Below are positions 33,329 through 42,662 of a stretch of DNA of 64,000 nt, piece by piece. Positions within the stretch are counted from its first letter, which is position 1. The number at the start of each line of letters is the position of its first letter. The stretch is from Abditibacteriaceae bacterium (GTDB lineage: Bacteria > Armatimonadota > Abditibacteriia > Abditibacteriales > Abditibacteriaceae), in NCBI GenBank assembly GCA_019239895.1, contig JAFAZH010000045.1:1-64000 (forward strand), read 5' to 3'. The position numbers were made by a program, and so were the translations under genes. The notes beneath the pieces were generated by a model. It was not told the DNA's origin, ran no database searches, and was given only the letters and a program-made list of their open reading frames with translations.

Positions 33329-35932
33329 ATGGTCACCCCTATGGCTCAACTCCTCCTGCGCCAACTTTATATTTTTAAGCATCAGCTTATTTGCAGCCTC
33401 GTTTTGGTCACGCTGGGAATGGCCTGTGGTGCGCCTGCGTTAGCGGCTGATATTTTCCTGCGCTGCAAAGTGCATCAGCCAGGGCCACCATTAGGCCCTC
33501 AAGAGCGGCTGCGTGTAACCGTGACGGGTTATCAGCACGCCGACCCCTGGTATTTGCCAGCGCTCACTACGGAAGTAAATTCCGGCATCTGGAGCCAATG
33601 GCTGGATTTAAGTCAGTGGCCGTGGCACGAACGCCTGGATCGTGAGGGTGGCATTGCGGAATGGCCCAGCCTGAAGCTATCCGTTACCCACGCTGATTCT
33701 AATCAGCCCGTCAACGGTTGCTCCCTGGACGTTGAACTGGCTGATAAGCCGGATGATGAACACGCTGTGATTTCCTTTACGGAGAACAGTGCCTCGAATA
33801 CCATCGGCTTTCTGGTGCCCCACCCACTGCGGGAACACGCGGGAGAATTTGAAACCGGCACCCAGATGGCGGCTCGCCACCTCGCCTGGGCTAAGGCAGC
33901 CGTCGGAGAACGTCCGATCACCCTACATAAATTCCAAATGATTACCAGCCTTTGGGGGCCTTACGACCCGGCGCTGGCACGCCAGGAAGTGGCGACTCTG
34001 CGCTGGCTGGGCTTTGACACCACGCACGGGGTTGATGACTCTATCATGCAGGGCATGGGCTTCAAAACTTATGATGTTTCATGGCTTTATGAGGCAGACC
34101 CGGCAACGGCAGATCAACAATGGCAAAAGTTTGCTACCGATTCGCTGGCGAAAGACTTGGCCACACCCCAAGGCCAATGGAAGCGGCGAGCCACATCACA
34201 TTGGACAGTGGCTGATGAAATTAAAACCCTTGACTTTAAAGGCGTGGATACCGCGAAGCTCAACACCTGGTTCCGCGACTACCTACAGAACCAGGGAGTG
34301 ACCGCTACCGACCTTAATAAACCGCTATCTCAAGTAGAGTATCCGGTAGCCGCAATGCACGGAAAAACCTTGCCGCGTAGCGCCGACCTACCCACCCGTC
34401 GTTTGATGTATTATGCCGCTAAATTCGGCCAATGGTGGTCAGCGCGACAACTACGGCATACTTCTGAGTTAATTAAAAGCTCTTTGGCAGGAATGCAAAC
34501 CGAGACCTTGCCCAGCGATCATGGTTTCCTTAATGCCTGGGGGCCACCTTACATCGGCATGAGCTATCCCATGCTCGATCTTTTCGAGGTGGGGGCGCAG
34601 CATTCAGTGGATCAACTTTCTGCCGAAGATTGGCTGGGCCTCAACCATATGTATGGCCCGGACACCACCTGGACAGGGGCGCAAACCTTCGCTTACTTTA
34701 ATGCCATTATTCGCTCGGCAGCCCAAGAGTCATCCCCAGCCAATCCCATTTTGCAACGCAGCCTGATTACGCCCAGCGACGATGCTTTCTTGCGTTTGAA
34801 AGCTTATTCGGCGCTGGGGCAGGGGTCAAAATCCTTTTACTTCTGGACTTATGGCCCAACTTATATCGGTACGGAGAACTACTGGTCTGATTTGCGTAGC
34901 GAATATAATGGCATTGCCAAATTCAATCGCGCCCTGTCGCAAGCAGAAGATGTGCTGTATCCGGCTCAACCAGTGCGCGACCCGGTGGCGATTCTTTATT
35001 CGGTCAGCCACGACATCTGGCACCCTGATGATCCGGCTGCCTTTGTGGAAAAGCGGTTGCTCTGGCACGCGCTCCGCCATTTGCAAGTACAGCCCGACTT
35101 TATGCGCGAGGAAGACCTCACGGCAGGCAGGCTCAAGGATTATAAGGCACTCTATATTACCGATTGGTGCATCAGTCGCGCCGCATCCGCAGCTATAGAT
35201 CAATGGGTGCGTGCCGGGGGCGTCGTTTATCTTTCCGCCGGAGCCGCCACCCGCGATGAGTTTTATGAGCCTTACGCACCAGCTTTTGCCCGCGCCCTGT
35301 GGCCCGACAATGCCGCCCACCAACTGCAACGGGAATCTCATTCTTATAACGAGCGCAGCGATTTACCGGACATAAAACCACTGACGCAAGCCACTGTTAG
35401 TCTTAATGGGAAAGCATTTAGTCTGCCGGTGCTCGGCTGTCGTCTCAATCTGCGAGCGGGAATAGCTCAACCCTTTGCCACTTTTGCCGATCACAGCCCC
35501 GCGGGTGCCATGCTGCCTTATGGACAAGGCCAGGTCATTGGAGTCGGCTTCCTGCCCATGCTCGCTTACGCACAGGGGGCGGGATTTAAGCCAAAGACAC
35601 TGGAAGAAAAATGGCCGTCTGAGCCACGCAGCATCATTAACTTCGCGCTAAACCAGGCAAAAGTGCGGCCCGTGGTGCAGGCGAATGTCCGGGTTGTTGA
35701 GACCAGTTTGCTGATGGGTAATCAGGGGGCCGCCGTGGTGCTGGCTAACTATACCTACCAGCCTATCAAGCTGCTGACCGTTGATCTGAATTTAACGCAC
35801 ACCCAGGCTCAAGGTTTGAAACGAGCCGTGAGCACAGAGGGCAAGCCAGTGAGCCTCCGCCATACCCCTCACGGGGTGCGTTTGGTGCTGCCCCTGGAAT
35901 GGACAGATATTGTTTTGCTGACGCGCCAGTAA
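33329..35932 (+). CDS. Secreted glycoside-hydrolase-like protein (GH42-like layout)
   Basis: 867 residues with a signal peptide (cleavage near 42, PALAAD). Residues 60-180 look like an N-terminal beta domain; 190-520 look like a TIM barrel with LRWLGFDTTHGVDD, HWTVADEIKTLDF (candidate acid/base Glu near 297) and SFYFWTYGPTYIGTENYWSD; 550-720 resemble the Rossmann-like trimerisation domain of GH42 beta-galactosidases (VAILYSVSHDIWHPDDP, YKALYITDWCISRAASAAIDQWVRAGGVVYLSAGA); a C-terminal beta domain follows. No family signature is complete, so the activity is unproven. The GGAGG at 33306 is 18 nt from the ATG, too far for a normal ribosome site. The next gene starts 25 nt after the stop. Confidence 0.6.
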   Translation: MVTPMAQLLLRQLYIFKHQLICSLVLVTLGMACGAPALAADIFLRCKVHQPGPPLGPQERLRVTVTGYQHADPWYLPALTTEVNSGIWSQWLDLSQWPWHERLDREGGIAEWPSLKLSVTHADSNQPVNGCSLDVELADKPDDEHAVISFTENSASNTIGFLVPHPLREHAGEFETGTQMAARHLAWAKAAVGERPITLHKFQMITSLWGPYDPALARQEVATLRWLGFDTTHGVDDSIMQGMGFKTYDVSWLYEADPATADQQWQKFATDSLAKDLATPQGQWKRRATSHWTVADEIKTLDFKGVDTAKLNTWFRDYLQNQGVTATDLNKPLSQVEYPVAAMHGKTLPRSADLPTRRLMYYAAKFGQWWSARQLRHTSELIKSSLAGMQTETLPSDHGFLNAWGPPYIGMSYPMLDLFEVGAQHSVDQLSAEDWLGLNHMYGPDTTWTGAQTFAYFNAIIRSAAQESSPANPILQRSLITPSDDAFLRLKAYSALGQGSKSFYFWTYGPTYIGTENYWSDLRSEYNGIAKFNRALSQAEDVLYPAQPVRDPVAILYSVSHDIWHPDDPAAFVEKRLLWHALRHLQVQPDFMREEDLTAGRLKDYKALYITDWCISRAASAAIDQWVRAGGVVYLSAGAATRDEFYEPYAPAFARALWPDNAAHQLQRESHSYNERSDLPDIKPLTQATVSLNGKAFSLPVLGCRLNLRAGIAQPFATFADHSPAGAMLPYGQGQVIGVGFLPMLAYAQGAGFKPKTLEEKWPSEPRSIINFALNQAKVRPVVQANVRVVETSLLMGNQGAAVVLANYTYQPIKLLTVDLNLTHTQAQGLKRAVSTEGKPVSLRHTPHGVRLVLPLEWTDIVLLTRQ

Positions 35933-35957
35933 TCATTCAGCAAATAGGAAATTCCCT

Positions 35958-37037
35958 ATGCAACACCCTACTCTGCGCGGTCGCGGCACCACAGTTAATC
36001 CACCTAATCGCTTTGAAACCTTCTGGTATGAAACTGGACAAGTGGACGATGACACGCAGGCTGAGACTTGCGACGATGAGCAGCCAGGCCCAACGACGCA
36101 GTTTTTCAAAGACCATACAAAGTCCATCCTGACCCAGAACGACAGCCCTGATGTGGGGTTTACCTTTTCCATCAATCCTTATCGCGGCTGCGAACATGGC
36201 TGCATTTATTGTTATGCCCGGCCCACACATGAATATCTGGGCTTTAGTGCTGGTCTGGATTTTGAAACAAAGATCATGGTTAAGGCTGAGGCACCCAACC
36301 TCCTGCGCCAGCAATTAGACTCGCGCCGCTGGAAACCCGGTGTTATCGCCGTGAGCGGCGTCACCGATTGTTATCAGCCTATTGAACGTAAATTAAAACT
36401 CACCCGTCGCTGCCTGGAAGTTCTGGCTGAGTTTCGCAATCCGGTCTGCATCATCACTAAAAGTTATCTGGTGACACGCGATATAGACATTCTCCAGCAC
36501 TTGGCTCACTATCAGGCAGCAGCCGTGTTCCTTTCGGTCACGACTCTGGACGCGGAATTAGCGCATATTATGGAACCACGCGCCGCCACGCCCGCCCGTC
36601 GCTTAGCCGCTATTGCAAAACTATCCGAAGCCGGAGTGCCTGTTGGGGTTCTAGTGTGCCCAGTCATCCCCGGTCTCACCGACCATGAAATACCCGCTAT
36701 TATTCAGGAAGCCAGGCGTGCCGGAGCGCAGTTCGCCGGTTATAACCTGTTGCGCCTCCCCTACTCGGTCAAAGACCTGTTTGAAGAATGGCTGGATACA
36801 CACTTGCCACAGCAGAAGAACAAGGTATTGAGTAAGCTCCGTGCCAGCCGTAGCAGGCAACTGAATGAAGCTGAATTTGGCTCGCGTATGACCGGAGAAG
36901 GTGTTTTTGCCGAACAAGTGGCGGCCCTCTTCACCATCGCCTGTAAGAAGGCTGGACTAACGGGGCGCGGGCCTCAACTATCTGCGGCTGCTTTTCGCAA
37001 ACCGACGCCGGGGCAGCTTGAATTGTTTGAAGATTAA
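35958..37037 (+). CDS. PA0069-type radical SAM protein (SplB-like)
   Basis: 359 residues. The radical-SAM cluster motif is CEHGCIYCYAR near residue 78, a CxxxCxxC with the extra YCYAR typical of the PA0069/spore-photoproduct-lyase-like group. Also present: GRGTTVNPPNRFE at the N-terminus, VIAVSGVTDCYQPIERKLKLTRRCLEVL, VCIITKSYLVTRDIDIL, SVTTLDAELAHIMEPRAATPARRLAAI and a C-terminal FEEWLDTHLPQQKNKVLSKLRASR. The reaction is unknown. AGGA precedes the ATG by 9 nt. Probably independent of the preceding gene. Confidence 0.9.
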   Translation: MQHPTLRGRGTTVNPPNRFETFWYETGQVDDDTQAETCDDEQPGPTTQFFKDHTKSILTQNDSPDVGFTFSINPYRGCEHGCIYCYARPTHEYLGFSAGLDFETKIMVKAEAPNLLRQQLDSRRWKPGVIAVSGVTDCYQPIERKLKLTRRCLEVLAEFRNPVCIITKSYLVTRDIDILQHLAHYQAAAVFLSVTTLDAELAHIMEPRAATPARRLAAIAKLSEAGVPVGVLVCPVIPGLTDHEIPAIIQEARRAGAQFAGYNLLRLPYSVKDLFEEWLDTHLPQQKNKVLSKLRASRSRQLNEAEFGSRMTGEGVFAEQVAALFTIACKKAGLTGRGPQLSAAAFRKPTPGQLELFED

Positions 37038-37059
37038 GCTGCTGCTCATAAGCTGCTGC

Positions 37060-38235
37060 TCAATGGCGCGGCCTAAACTTGCCGGTGCCATCACCGATAA
37101 GGATAGAAACATTATTAGGCCCGTTATTAGCGACTGCTAAGTCGAGGCTATGATCACCATTAAAATCTCCGGCGGCAACTGCAACTGGATTGGTGCCTAC
37201 CGGGATGCTGGTATGGGGTGTAAAATGTCCTGTCCCATCGCCCATCAGGAGCGAGACATCATTGGATTCTTCATTGGCTACCGCCAAATCAAGCTTGCCA
37301 TCGTTATCGAAGTCTCCCACAGCTAACCAGCGCGGTGCCGACCCGGTTGGAAAATCCGTTTTGGGGCCAAAGCTGCCATTGCCATCGTTGAGTAGCACCG
37401 AGACGCTATTAGCATTGCCATTGGCGATAATCAAGTCTGGCTTCTGGTCGCCGTTAACGTCAGCCACCGCCACAGAACGCGGGTGACTGCCCACTTCAAA
37501 ATCTGCTTTCGCTTGAAAAGTTCCATCACCATTGCCTAAGAGCACAGAAACGTTGTTAGACACTTGATTCACCGTCACGACATCAAGCTTATGGTCGCCA
37601 TTGAAATCTCCTAAGGCGAGAAAAGTAGGCGTCCGCCCCACTTTAAAGGGACGCGCCGCAGACTTAAAGCCGCCACTACCATCGCCCAGCAAAATGGAAA
37701 CCGCGCCTGAAACCATGTTGGCTACAGCGAGGTCAAGTTTGCCATCATTATTGAGATCACCTACCGCCAGGGATATAGGACGTGGTCCTGCTTCGACCGG
37801 GGAATCATTAGTAGCCTTAAAGCCCCCACTGCCGTCACCCAGCAAAATCGAGACATTGTTGGAGCTACTATTGGCGACCGCTAAATCTAATTTTTTATCG
37901 CCATTAAAATCCGCTACAACAATAGCGCGTGGCGATCCCTCGACGGCTACTGGCGACCCCTTGGCTTCCTTAAAACTACCCGTGCCCTTGCCTAAGAAAA
38001 CCGATACGTTGTTAGCTTCCTGATTAGCGGTCACAAAATCAAGCTTGCCATCGCCATCGAAATCTCCTACCGCCACACAACGTGGGCCTGCCCCCACACT
38101 AATTGCTGATTCCACAATAGAACTGGCACTATCGGGCGGCTGAGCAGAAACAGATTTAATAAGGGATACCTGACTGAGCACCAATAAACACAGGCCAAGA
38201 ACTCGTCCAAAATAGAAATTGTGTAGTTTAATCAT
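37060..38235 (-). CDS. Secreted seven-repeat FG-GAP (VCBS) protein
   Basis: 391 residues: signal peptide (LGLCLLVLSQVSLIKSVSA) and then seven tandem repeats of about 50 residues, each with a calcium-type loop such as FDGDGKLD, FNGDKKLD, LNNDGKLD, FNGDHKLD, VNGDQKPD, FDNDGKLD and FNGDHSLD, followed by VANxxSNNVSVLLGDGxGxF. Seven copies fit one complete beta-propeller. Such proteins are surface or extracellular, sometimes for adhesion or polysaccharide binding. It converges with the radical SAM gene; the stop codons are 22 nt apart. Confidence 0.9.
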   Translation of the reverse strand: MIKLHNFYFGRVLGLCLLVLSQVSLIKSVSAQPPDSASSIVESAISVGAGPRCVAVGDFDGDGKLDFVTANQEANNVSVFLGKGTGSFKEAKGSPVAVEGSPRAIVVADFNGDKKLDLAVANSSSNNVSILLGDGSGGFKATNDSPVEAGPRPISLAVGDLNNDGKLDLAVANMVSGAVSILLGDGSGGFKSAARPFKVGRTPTFLALGDFNGDHKLDVVTVNQVSNNVSVLLGNGDGTFQAKADFEVGSHPRSVAVADVNGDQKPDLIIANGNANSVSVLLNDGNGSFGPKTDFPTGSAPRWLAVGDFDNDGKLDLAVANEESNDVSLLMGDGTGHFTPHTSIPVGTNPVAVAAGDFNGDHSLDLAVANNGPNNVSILIGDGTGKFRPRH

Positions 38236-38469
38236 GACGGTAAAAACAGTTATGGACTTAGCGACTTTTCGGCTGTCTCAAACGATTCTAACACAGATAA
38301 TACCCACTGCTATGCTCTGTAGCTTTTGGAGTTATCAAATAATTTAATGGCGTGAGGTTTAAAGCCGTACACTCTTAGATAAACTGGGTGTTGTTTTGGT
38401 TCGCATTTTCCTTTTCTCTATTGAAACTTTCACCCATCTCCCGTGACGTGAGATAATAAAAAGCACACT

Positions 38470-41295
38470 ATGTCTGAGACCCTTTACCTGATTGATGGAC
38501 ACGCCCAAATCTTCCGCGCCTATTATGCGATTCGTGGTGGAATGCGCAGCGCCGTAACCGGAGAACCCACCCATGCCGTTTTCGGCTTTACCGGGATGCT
38601 GCTCAAATTGCTGTCCCAATTCCACCCCCATTATGTGGTAGTGGCCATAGATGTATCGGCTCCAACTTTCCGGGATGATCTCTTCGATCAATATAAGGGC
38701 ACCCGTAATGCCGTGCCCGATGACCTTTCGGCCCAGGTGCCGCGCATTCTGGAAGTGGTTGAATTGTTTGGGTTGCCAGTGATTGGCCATGCGGGTTTAG
38801 AGGCCGATGATGTTATCGCTACCATCACCCAGCGTATCCTCGATGACCAAAAGTGTCAGGACATCAATATCCGCATTGTCTCTAAGGATAAAGACTTAGA
38901 GCAACTGCTCAGTGACCGTGTGACGATGTTCGATATTCATACGGATACGACCATTGATGTCGCCTGGCTCCAGGCCAATAAAGGCATTACACCAGAGCAG
39001 GTGATTGATACCCTCGCCCTCACCGGGGACACAGTAGATAATGTCCCCGGTGTCGAAGGGATTGGCCTAAAAACAGCGGCGCAACTGATTCAGCAATTCG
39101 GCTCGATTGATGGCATCTTTGCTAACCTTGAACAAGTCAAAGGCAAGCGCCGCGAGAACCTAGAAAAAGCCCGTACTCATCTGCCTCTCTCGCGGCAACT
39201 GGTCACTTTAATCAGAGATGCCGATTTCGCCTTCTCCCTTGAAGCCGCCCGTGTGCGCCCATTGCAAACGGGCAAAATCATTTCTCTTTTTCAACAACTT
39301 GGCTTTAACCGTTACCAGGACGAGGTGCGTCGCTTAGACCTCTCCCCCCAGCCCCCTCTCCGAAACGGAGACGGGGAGGCAGACTCGTACGCACCAGAAA
39401 CAACCACTTTAGAAATTGTTCATAAAACATTGCCTCTGACTCCCCCTCTCCGAAACGGAGAGGGGGGCGGGGGGAGAGGTTCCACTTACGAATCCATCAC
39501 TACTTCTGCTCAACTGGAAGAGTTAGTTAATACCCTACGCAGTCAGCCCATTATTAGTGTAGATACAGAAACGACTGGCTTAGGCAATGATAGCCGCTTG
39601 TGTGGTTTAAGCTTTTCCTGGCAAACCGGCCACGGTGTCTATGTGCCAACGCTTTCTCCCCAACCGCAACTTCATCTGGATGAGACCACTGTCCTCGCAG
39701 CTCTCAAGCCTCTATTAGAAGATGAGTCGCTGGCAAAATGTGGGCACAATTTAAAGTTCGATGCAGGGGTATTGCTACGCTCCGGGGTGCATCTGCGCGG
39801 AGTTGTCTTTGATTCCATGCTGGCCAGTATCTTGATTGACCCGACCAGCCCGGCGCATAAATTAGACTATCTCGCGCAATCACTGCTCCATTATGAAATG
39901 ACTCCCATTGCCCAATTAATTGGCGATGGTGAAAAACAAATCTCGATGGATCAGGTGCCTCTAGAGCAGGTGGTGCCCTATGCCGCCGAAGACACGGATA
40001 TTGCCTTGCGCCTCTACCATCAAATGCTGCCGCAACTACAAGAGATGGGCATGAGTGCATTAATGCATGATGTTGAAGCCCCCTTAGAGCCAGTGCTGGC
40101 CGAAATGGAAGCCAACGGCATTATTTGCGATCCTGATGAGTTGTTGCGTCAGGGCGACGTGCTGAACGAGCGGGTGCAGGAATTGCGGGCGCAAGTGCAG
40201 GAGTTAGTGGGGCATGAGTTCGACCTCAACTCACCCAAGCAATTAGCCGAAGTGCTGTTTGATAAGCTGGGCTTAAAAGCTGGCAAGAAAACCAAAACCG
40301 GTCGCTCGACCGATATTCAAGAATTAGAACGGCTGGCCGCTTTAGAAGACGCTGATAATCCCCGCTCTAGCGTGCCGCGTTTGATTATCGAATATCGCCA
40401 ACTCACCAAGCTCATTAGCACTTATTTAGGGAATCTGCGGGCTGCGGTGGATAAGCGGAGCGGACGCATTCACACAACATTTCATCAGCTTGTCACGGCC
40501 ACCGGACGTTTAGCCTCGCATAACCCCAATTTACAGAATATTCCGGTGCGCTCCAATGTCGGACGCCAGATTCGCCAGGCTTTCCTGGCTGCACCGGGCC
40601 ATCTGCTCATCTGCGCCGATTACTCGCAGATCGAGCTTCGCCTCCTCGCCCATCTTAGCGGCGATGCAGCACTGGTTGCGGCCTTTGAACAGAACCAGGA
40701 CATCCATACGGCGGTAGCGGCTCAAGTTTTCAATACGCCTTTAGATCAGGTCACCAAAGAGCAACGCGCCAAGGCCAAGACCATCAACTTCGGCATTATC
40801 TATGGCATTACACCCTTTGGACTCGCGCGGCGTATCGAAGGTCTGGATGTGGGCGGTGCCGGAGAGCTAATTGCAGATTACCGGCGACGGTTTCCGGGCC
40901 TCGACGGGTTCTTGCAACGCTGTGTCCACGAAGCTCTTGAGCAAGGCTATGTCAGCACCATCATGGGCCGTCGCCGCGCCATTCCCGAAATTACCTCACC
41001 CAATGCCAGCACCCGCAGCTTAGGGGAAAGGCTCGCTATTAATTCTGTGGTGCAAGGCAGTGCCGCCGATCTCATTAAATTAGCAATGGTCAATGTGCAG
41101 CGTCGCATAGACCGCGATCAATTGCCGATGAAACTCTTGCTGCAAATCCATGATGAATTGGTTCTAGAAGCTCCTGAAGCGATAGCGCGTGAACAAGCTG
41201 CAATTGTCTGCCAGGAAATGGAGCGAGCCATGCCATTGCGTGTGCCGCTTCAAGCGGAGTGTGGCGTCGGCAAAAACTGGTTAGAGGCGAAGTGA
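38470..41295 (+). CDS. polA: DNA polymerase I with in-frame repeat-derived linker
   Basis: 941 residues. 5'-nuclease domain (1-285: ETLYLIDGHAQIFRAYYAI, VSKDKDLEQLL, GVEGIGLKTAAQL). Proofreading exonuclease with all three motifs: VDTETTGLG near 364, CGHNLKFDAG near 427, YAAEDTDIA near 507. Polymerase: ADYSQIELRLLAHLSGD near 715, KTINFGIIYGI near 772, LQIHDELVLEAP near 889. Residues about 290-337, between nuclease and exonuclease, are encoded by two facing copies of the CCCCCTCTCCG repeat (LSPQPPLRNGD, LTPPLRNGEGGGGRG), so the linker is repeat-derived yet the frame is intact. A 41-nt perfect inverted repeat follows 2 nt after the stop. Confidence 0.96.
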   Translation: MSETLYLIDGHAQIFRAYYAIRGGMRSAVTGEPTHAVFGFTGMLLKLLSQFHPHYVVVAIDVSAPTFRDDLFDQYKGTRNAVPDDLSAQVPRILEVVELFGLPVIGHAGLEADDVIATITQRILDDQKCQDINIRIVSKDKDLEQLLSDRVTMFDIHTDTTIDVAWLQANKGITPEQVIDTLALTGDTVDNVPGVEGIGLKTAAQLIQQFGSIDGIFANLEQVKGKRRENLEKARTHLPLSRQLVTLIRDADFAFSLEAARVRPLQTGKIISLFQQLGFNRYQDEVRRLDLSPQPPLRNGDGEADSYAPETTTLEIVHKTLPLTPPLRNGEGGGGRGSTYESITTSAQLEELVNTLRSQPIISVDTETTGLGNDSRLCGLSFSWQTGHGVYVPTLSPQPQLHLDETTVLAALKPLLEDESLAKCGHNLKFDAGVLLRSGVHLRGVVFDSMLASILIDPTSPAHKLDYLAQSLLHYEMTPIAQLIGDGEKQISMDQVPLEQVVPYAAEDTDIALRLYHQMLPQLQEMGMSALMHDVEAPLEPVLAEMEANGIICDPDELLRQGDVLNERVQELRAQVQELVGHEFDLNSPKQLAEVLFDKLGLKAGKKTKTGRSTDIQELERLAALEDADNPRSSVPRLIIEYRQLTKLISTYLGNLRAAVDKRSGRIHTTFHQLVTATGRLASHNPNLQNIPVRSNVGRQIRQAFLAAPGHLLICADYSQIELRLLAHLSGDAALVAAFEQNQDIHTAVAAQVFNTPLDQVTKEQRAKAKTINFGIIYGITPFGLARRIEGLDVGGAGELIADYRRRFPGLDGFLQRCVHEALEQGYVSTIMGRRRAIPEITSPNASTRSLGERLAINSVVQGSAADLIKLAMVNVQRRIDRDQLPMKLLLQIHDELVLEAPEAIAREQAAIVCQEMERAMPLRVPLQAECGVGKNWLEAK
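39338..39480. repeat. CCCCTCTCC-family repeat pair inside polA
   Basis: ACCTCTCCCCCC (39338-39349) and its exact complement (39469-39480) form the outer ends. Within are two copies of CCCCCTCTCCGAAACGGAG (39353-39371 and 39442-39460), each a palindrome on its own, separated by about 70 nt of unrelated sequence. In frame with polA, no stop introduced. Confidence 0.85.
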
Positions 41296-41296
41296 A

Positions 41297-41448
41297 GCCC
41301 TCACCCCCGGCCCCTCTCCCACGCTGCGGGCGAGGGGTGGTCACAGGCAAGTGCTTCTCATAGCGTAAAAGAATTTGGTCTTACACAAGCAAGTTCCAGT
41401 CTGTGCTCCCCTCGCCCGCAGCGTGGGAGAGGGGCCGGGGGTGAGGGC
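41297..41448. repeat. 41-nt perfect inverted repeat behind polA
   Basis: Arms 41297-41337 and 41408-41448 (starting GCCCTCACCCCCGGCCCCTC) are exact complements over 41 nt with a 70-nt loop. The left arm begins 1 nt after the polA stop. The right arm ends inside the putative start of the GH5 gene and holds its SD-like GGGAGAGGGG and GTG. Confidence 0.9.
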
Positions 41449-42616
41449 TATATTTAAATTTTCCATTCTCCTATTATTTGCCATCAGCATTAGTGTTCCT
41501 GCTTTCGCGGCGGACGAGACGACACAAACGCCTCAGCAGCTAGGGCTAACGGTGCGGGCGGATGGCACGCTCATGAAAGACGGCAAGCCTTATCGCGGCA
41601 TTGGCGTTAATTATTTCGACGCTTTTTATCGCACGCTCCTCAAGGCTGATGATACTTCTTACGAGCAGGGCTTTAAGACCTTGGCCGATTATAAGATTCC
41701 CCTTGCACGCATCATGGGTTGTGGCTTCTGGCCGGTGGATAACAAGCTCTATTTGCAAAACAAGGAACTCTACTTCCAACATTTTGATGCCGTTGTCCAC
41801 GCCGCAGAAAAATATCACATCGGCCTCATCCCCAGTCTGTTCTGGAACATGGCAACCGTGCCCGATATGGTGGGCGAGCCGTGTGATCAGTGGGGCAATC
41901 CGGCCAGTAAGACACACGAGTTCATGCGAACTTATATCAAAGAAGTAGTGACACGCTACCGAAACTCCCCTGCTATCTGGGGTTGGGAATTTGGTAATGA
42001 ATATAACCTGGGCGCTGACTTACCTAATGCTGCGGAGTGGCGACCACCGATTCATCCTGAACTCGGCACGGCCACTTCCCGCTCGGCGCGTGATGAGCTA
42101 ACTCACGACATGATTCGCACCGCTTTTGCGGCCTTTGCCAGAGAGGTGCGTAAATATGATCCCTATCGCATCATCAGCACAGGTAATGGCTTTCCGCGCG
42201 CTTCGGCCTGGCACCAACGCCGCGAAAAAAGCTGGACTAAAGATACCCCTGAACAATATGGCGAGATGCTGTTAGGTGACAATCCTGACCCCATCAGCGT
42301 CATCAGTGTTCATGCCTATTCTGAAGATGAGCGCATCAAGCCGACCTTAGACATTGCGATCAGAGCGCATAGGCCGCTATTTATTGGCGAATTCGGTTTA
42401 CCAGGGCCACGCACGGATGCAACAGAGAAGCAATTCAACCAAACCTTATCTATCATCGAACAAACAAAGGTGCCGCTAGCCGCGCTGTGGGTCTATGACT
42501 TTGGTCATCAAGACGATTTTAATGTGACAGCCAATAATCAGCGAGCTTACCAGCTTCAATCGATTGCCGAGGCTAATACTGCTATCAAGCAAGCGATTAA
42601 CGAAACACACCATTAA
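41441..42616 (+). CDS. Secreted GH5-like cellulase/mannanase-type glycosidase
   Basis: 391 residues from GTG 41441, which yields a neat signal peptide (MRAIFKFSILLLFAISISVPAFAAD). A longer frame from ATG 41375 would translate the repeat (CAPLARSVGEGPGVRA) ahead of the signal and is less likely. GH5-like barrel: RADGTLMKDGKPYRGIGVNYFD, catalytic acid/base in WGWEFGNEYN near 183, VISVHAYSEDE, and nucleophile in LFIGEFGLPG near 317; ends AALWVYDFGHQDD. Hydrolyses beta-linked glycans; the exact substrate is unknown. Start codon and ribosome site appear to come from the upstream inverted repeat. Confidence 0.85.
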   Translation: MRAIFKFSILLLFAISISVPAFAADETTQTPQQLGLTVRADGTLMKDGKPYRGIGVNYFDAFYRTLLKADDTSYEQGFKTLADYKIPLARIMGCGFWPVDNKLYLQNKELYFQHFDAVVHAAEKYHIGLIPSLFWNMATVPDMVGEPCDQWGNPASKTHEFMRTYIKEVVTRYRNSPAIWGWEFGNEYNLGADLPNAAEWRPPIHPELGTATSRSARDELTHDMIRTAFAAFAREVRKYDPYRIISTGNGFPRASAWHQRREKSWTKDTPEQYGEMLLGDNPDPISVISVHAYSEDERIKPTLDIAIRAHRPLFIGEFGLPGPRTDATEKQFNQTLSIIEQTKVPLAALWVYDFGHQDDFNVTANNQRAYQLQSIAEANTAIKQAINETHH

Positions 42617-42662
42617 TCAAGCCTATATTAGCTCGCTTTAATCCTAATAATGCAAGTAAAAC

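Noticed and set aside
41375..41440. Longer GH5 start at ATG 41375
   Set aside because: It places repeat-encoded CAPLARSVGEGPGVRA ahead of the signal peptide; GTG 41441 gives a normal signal.
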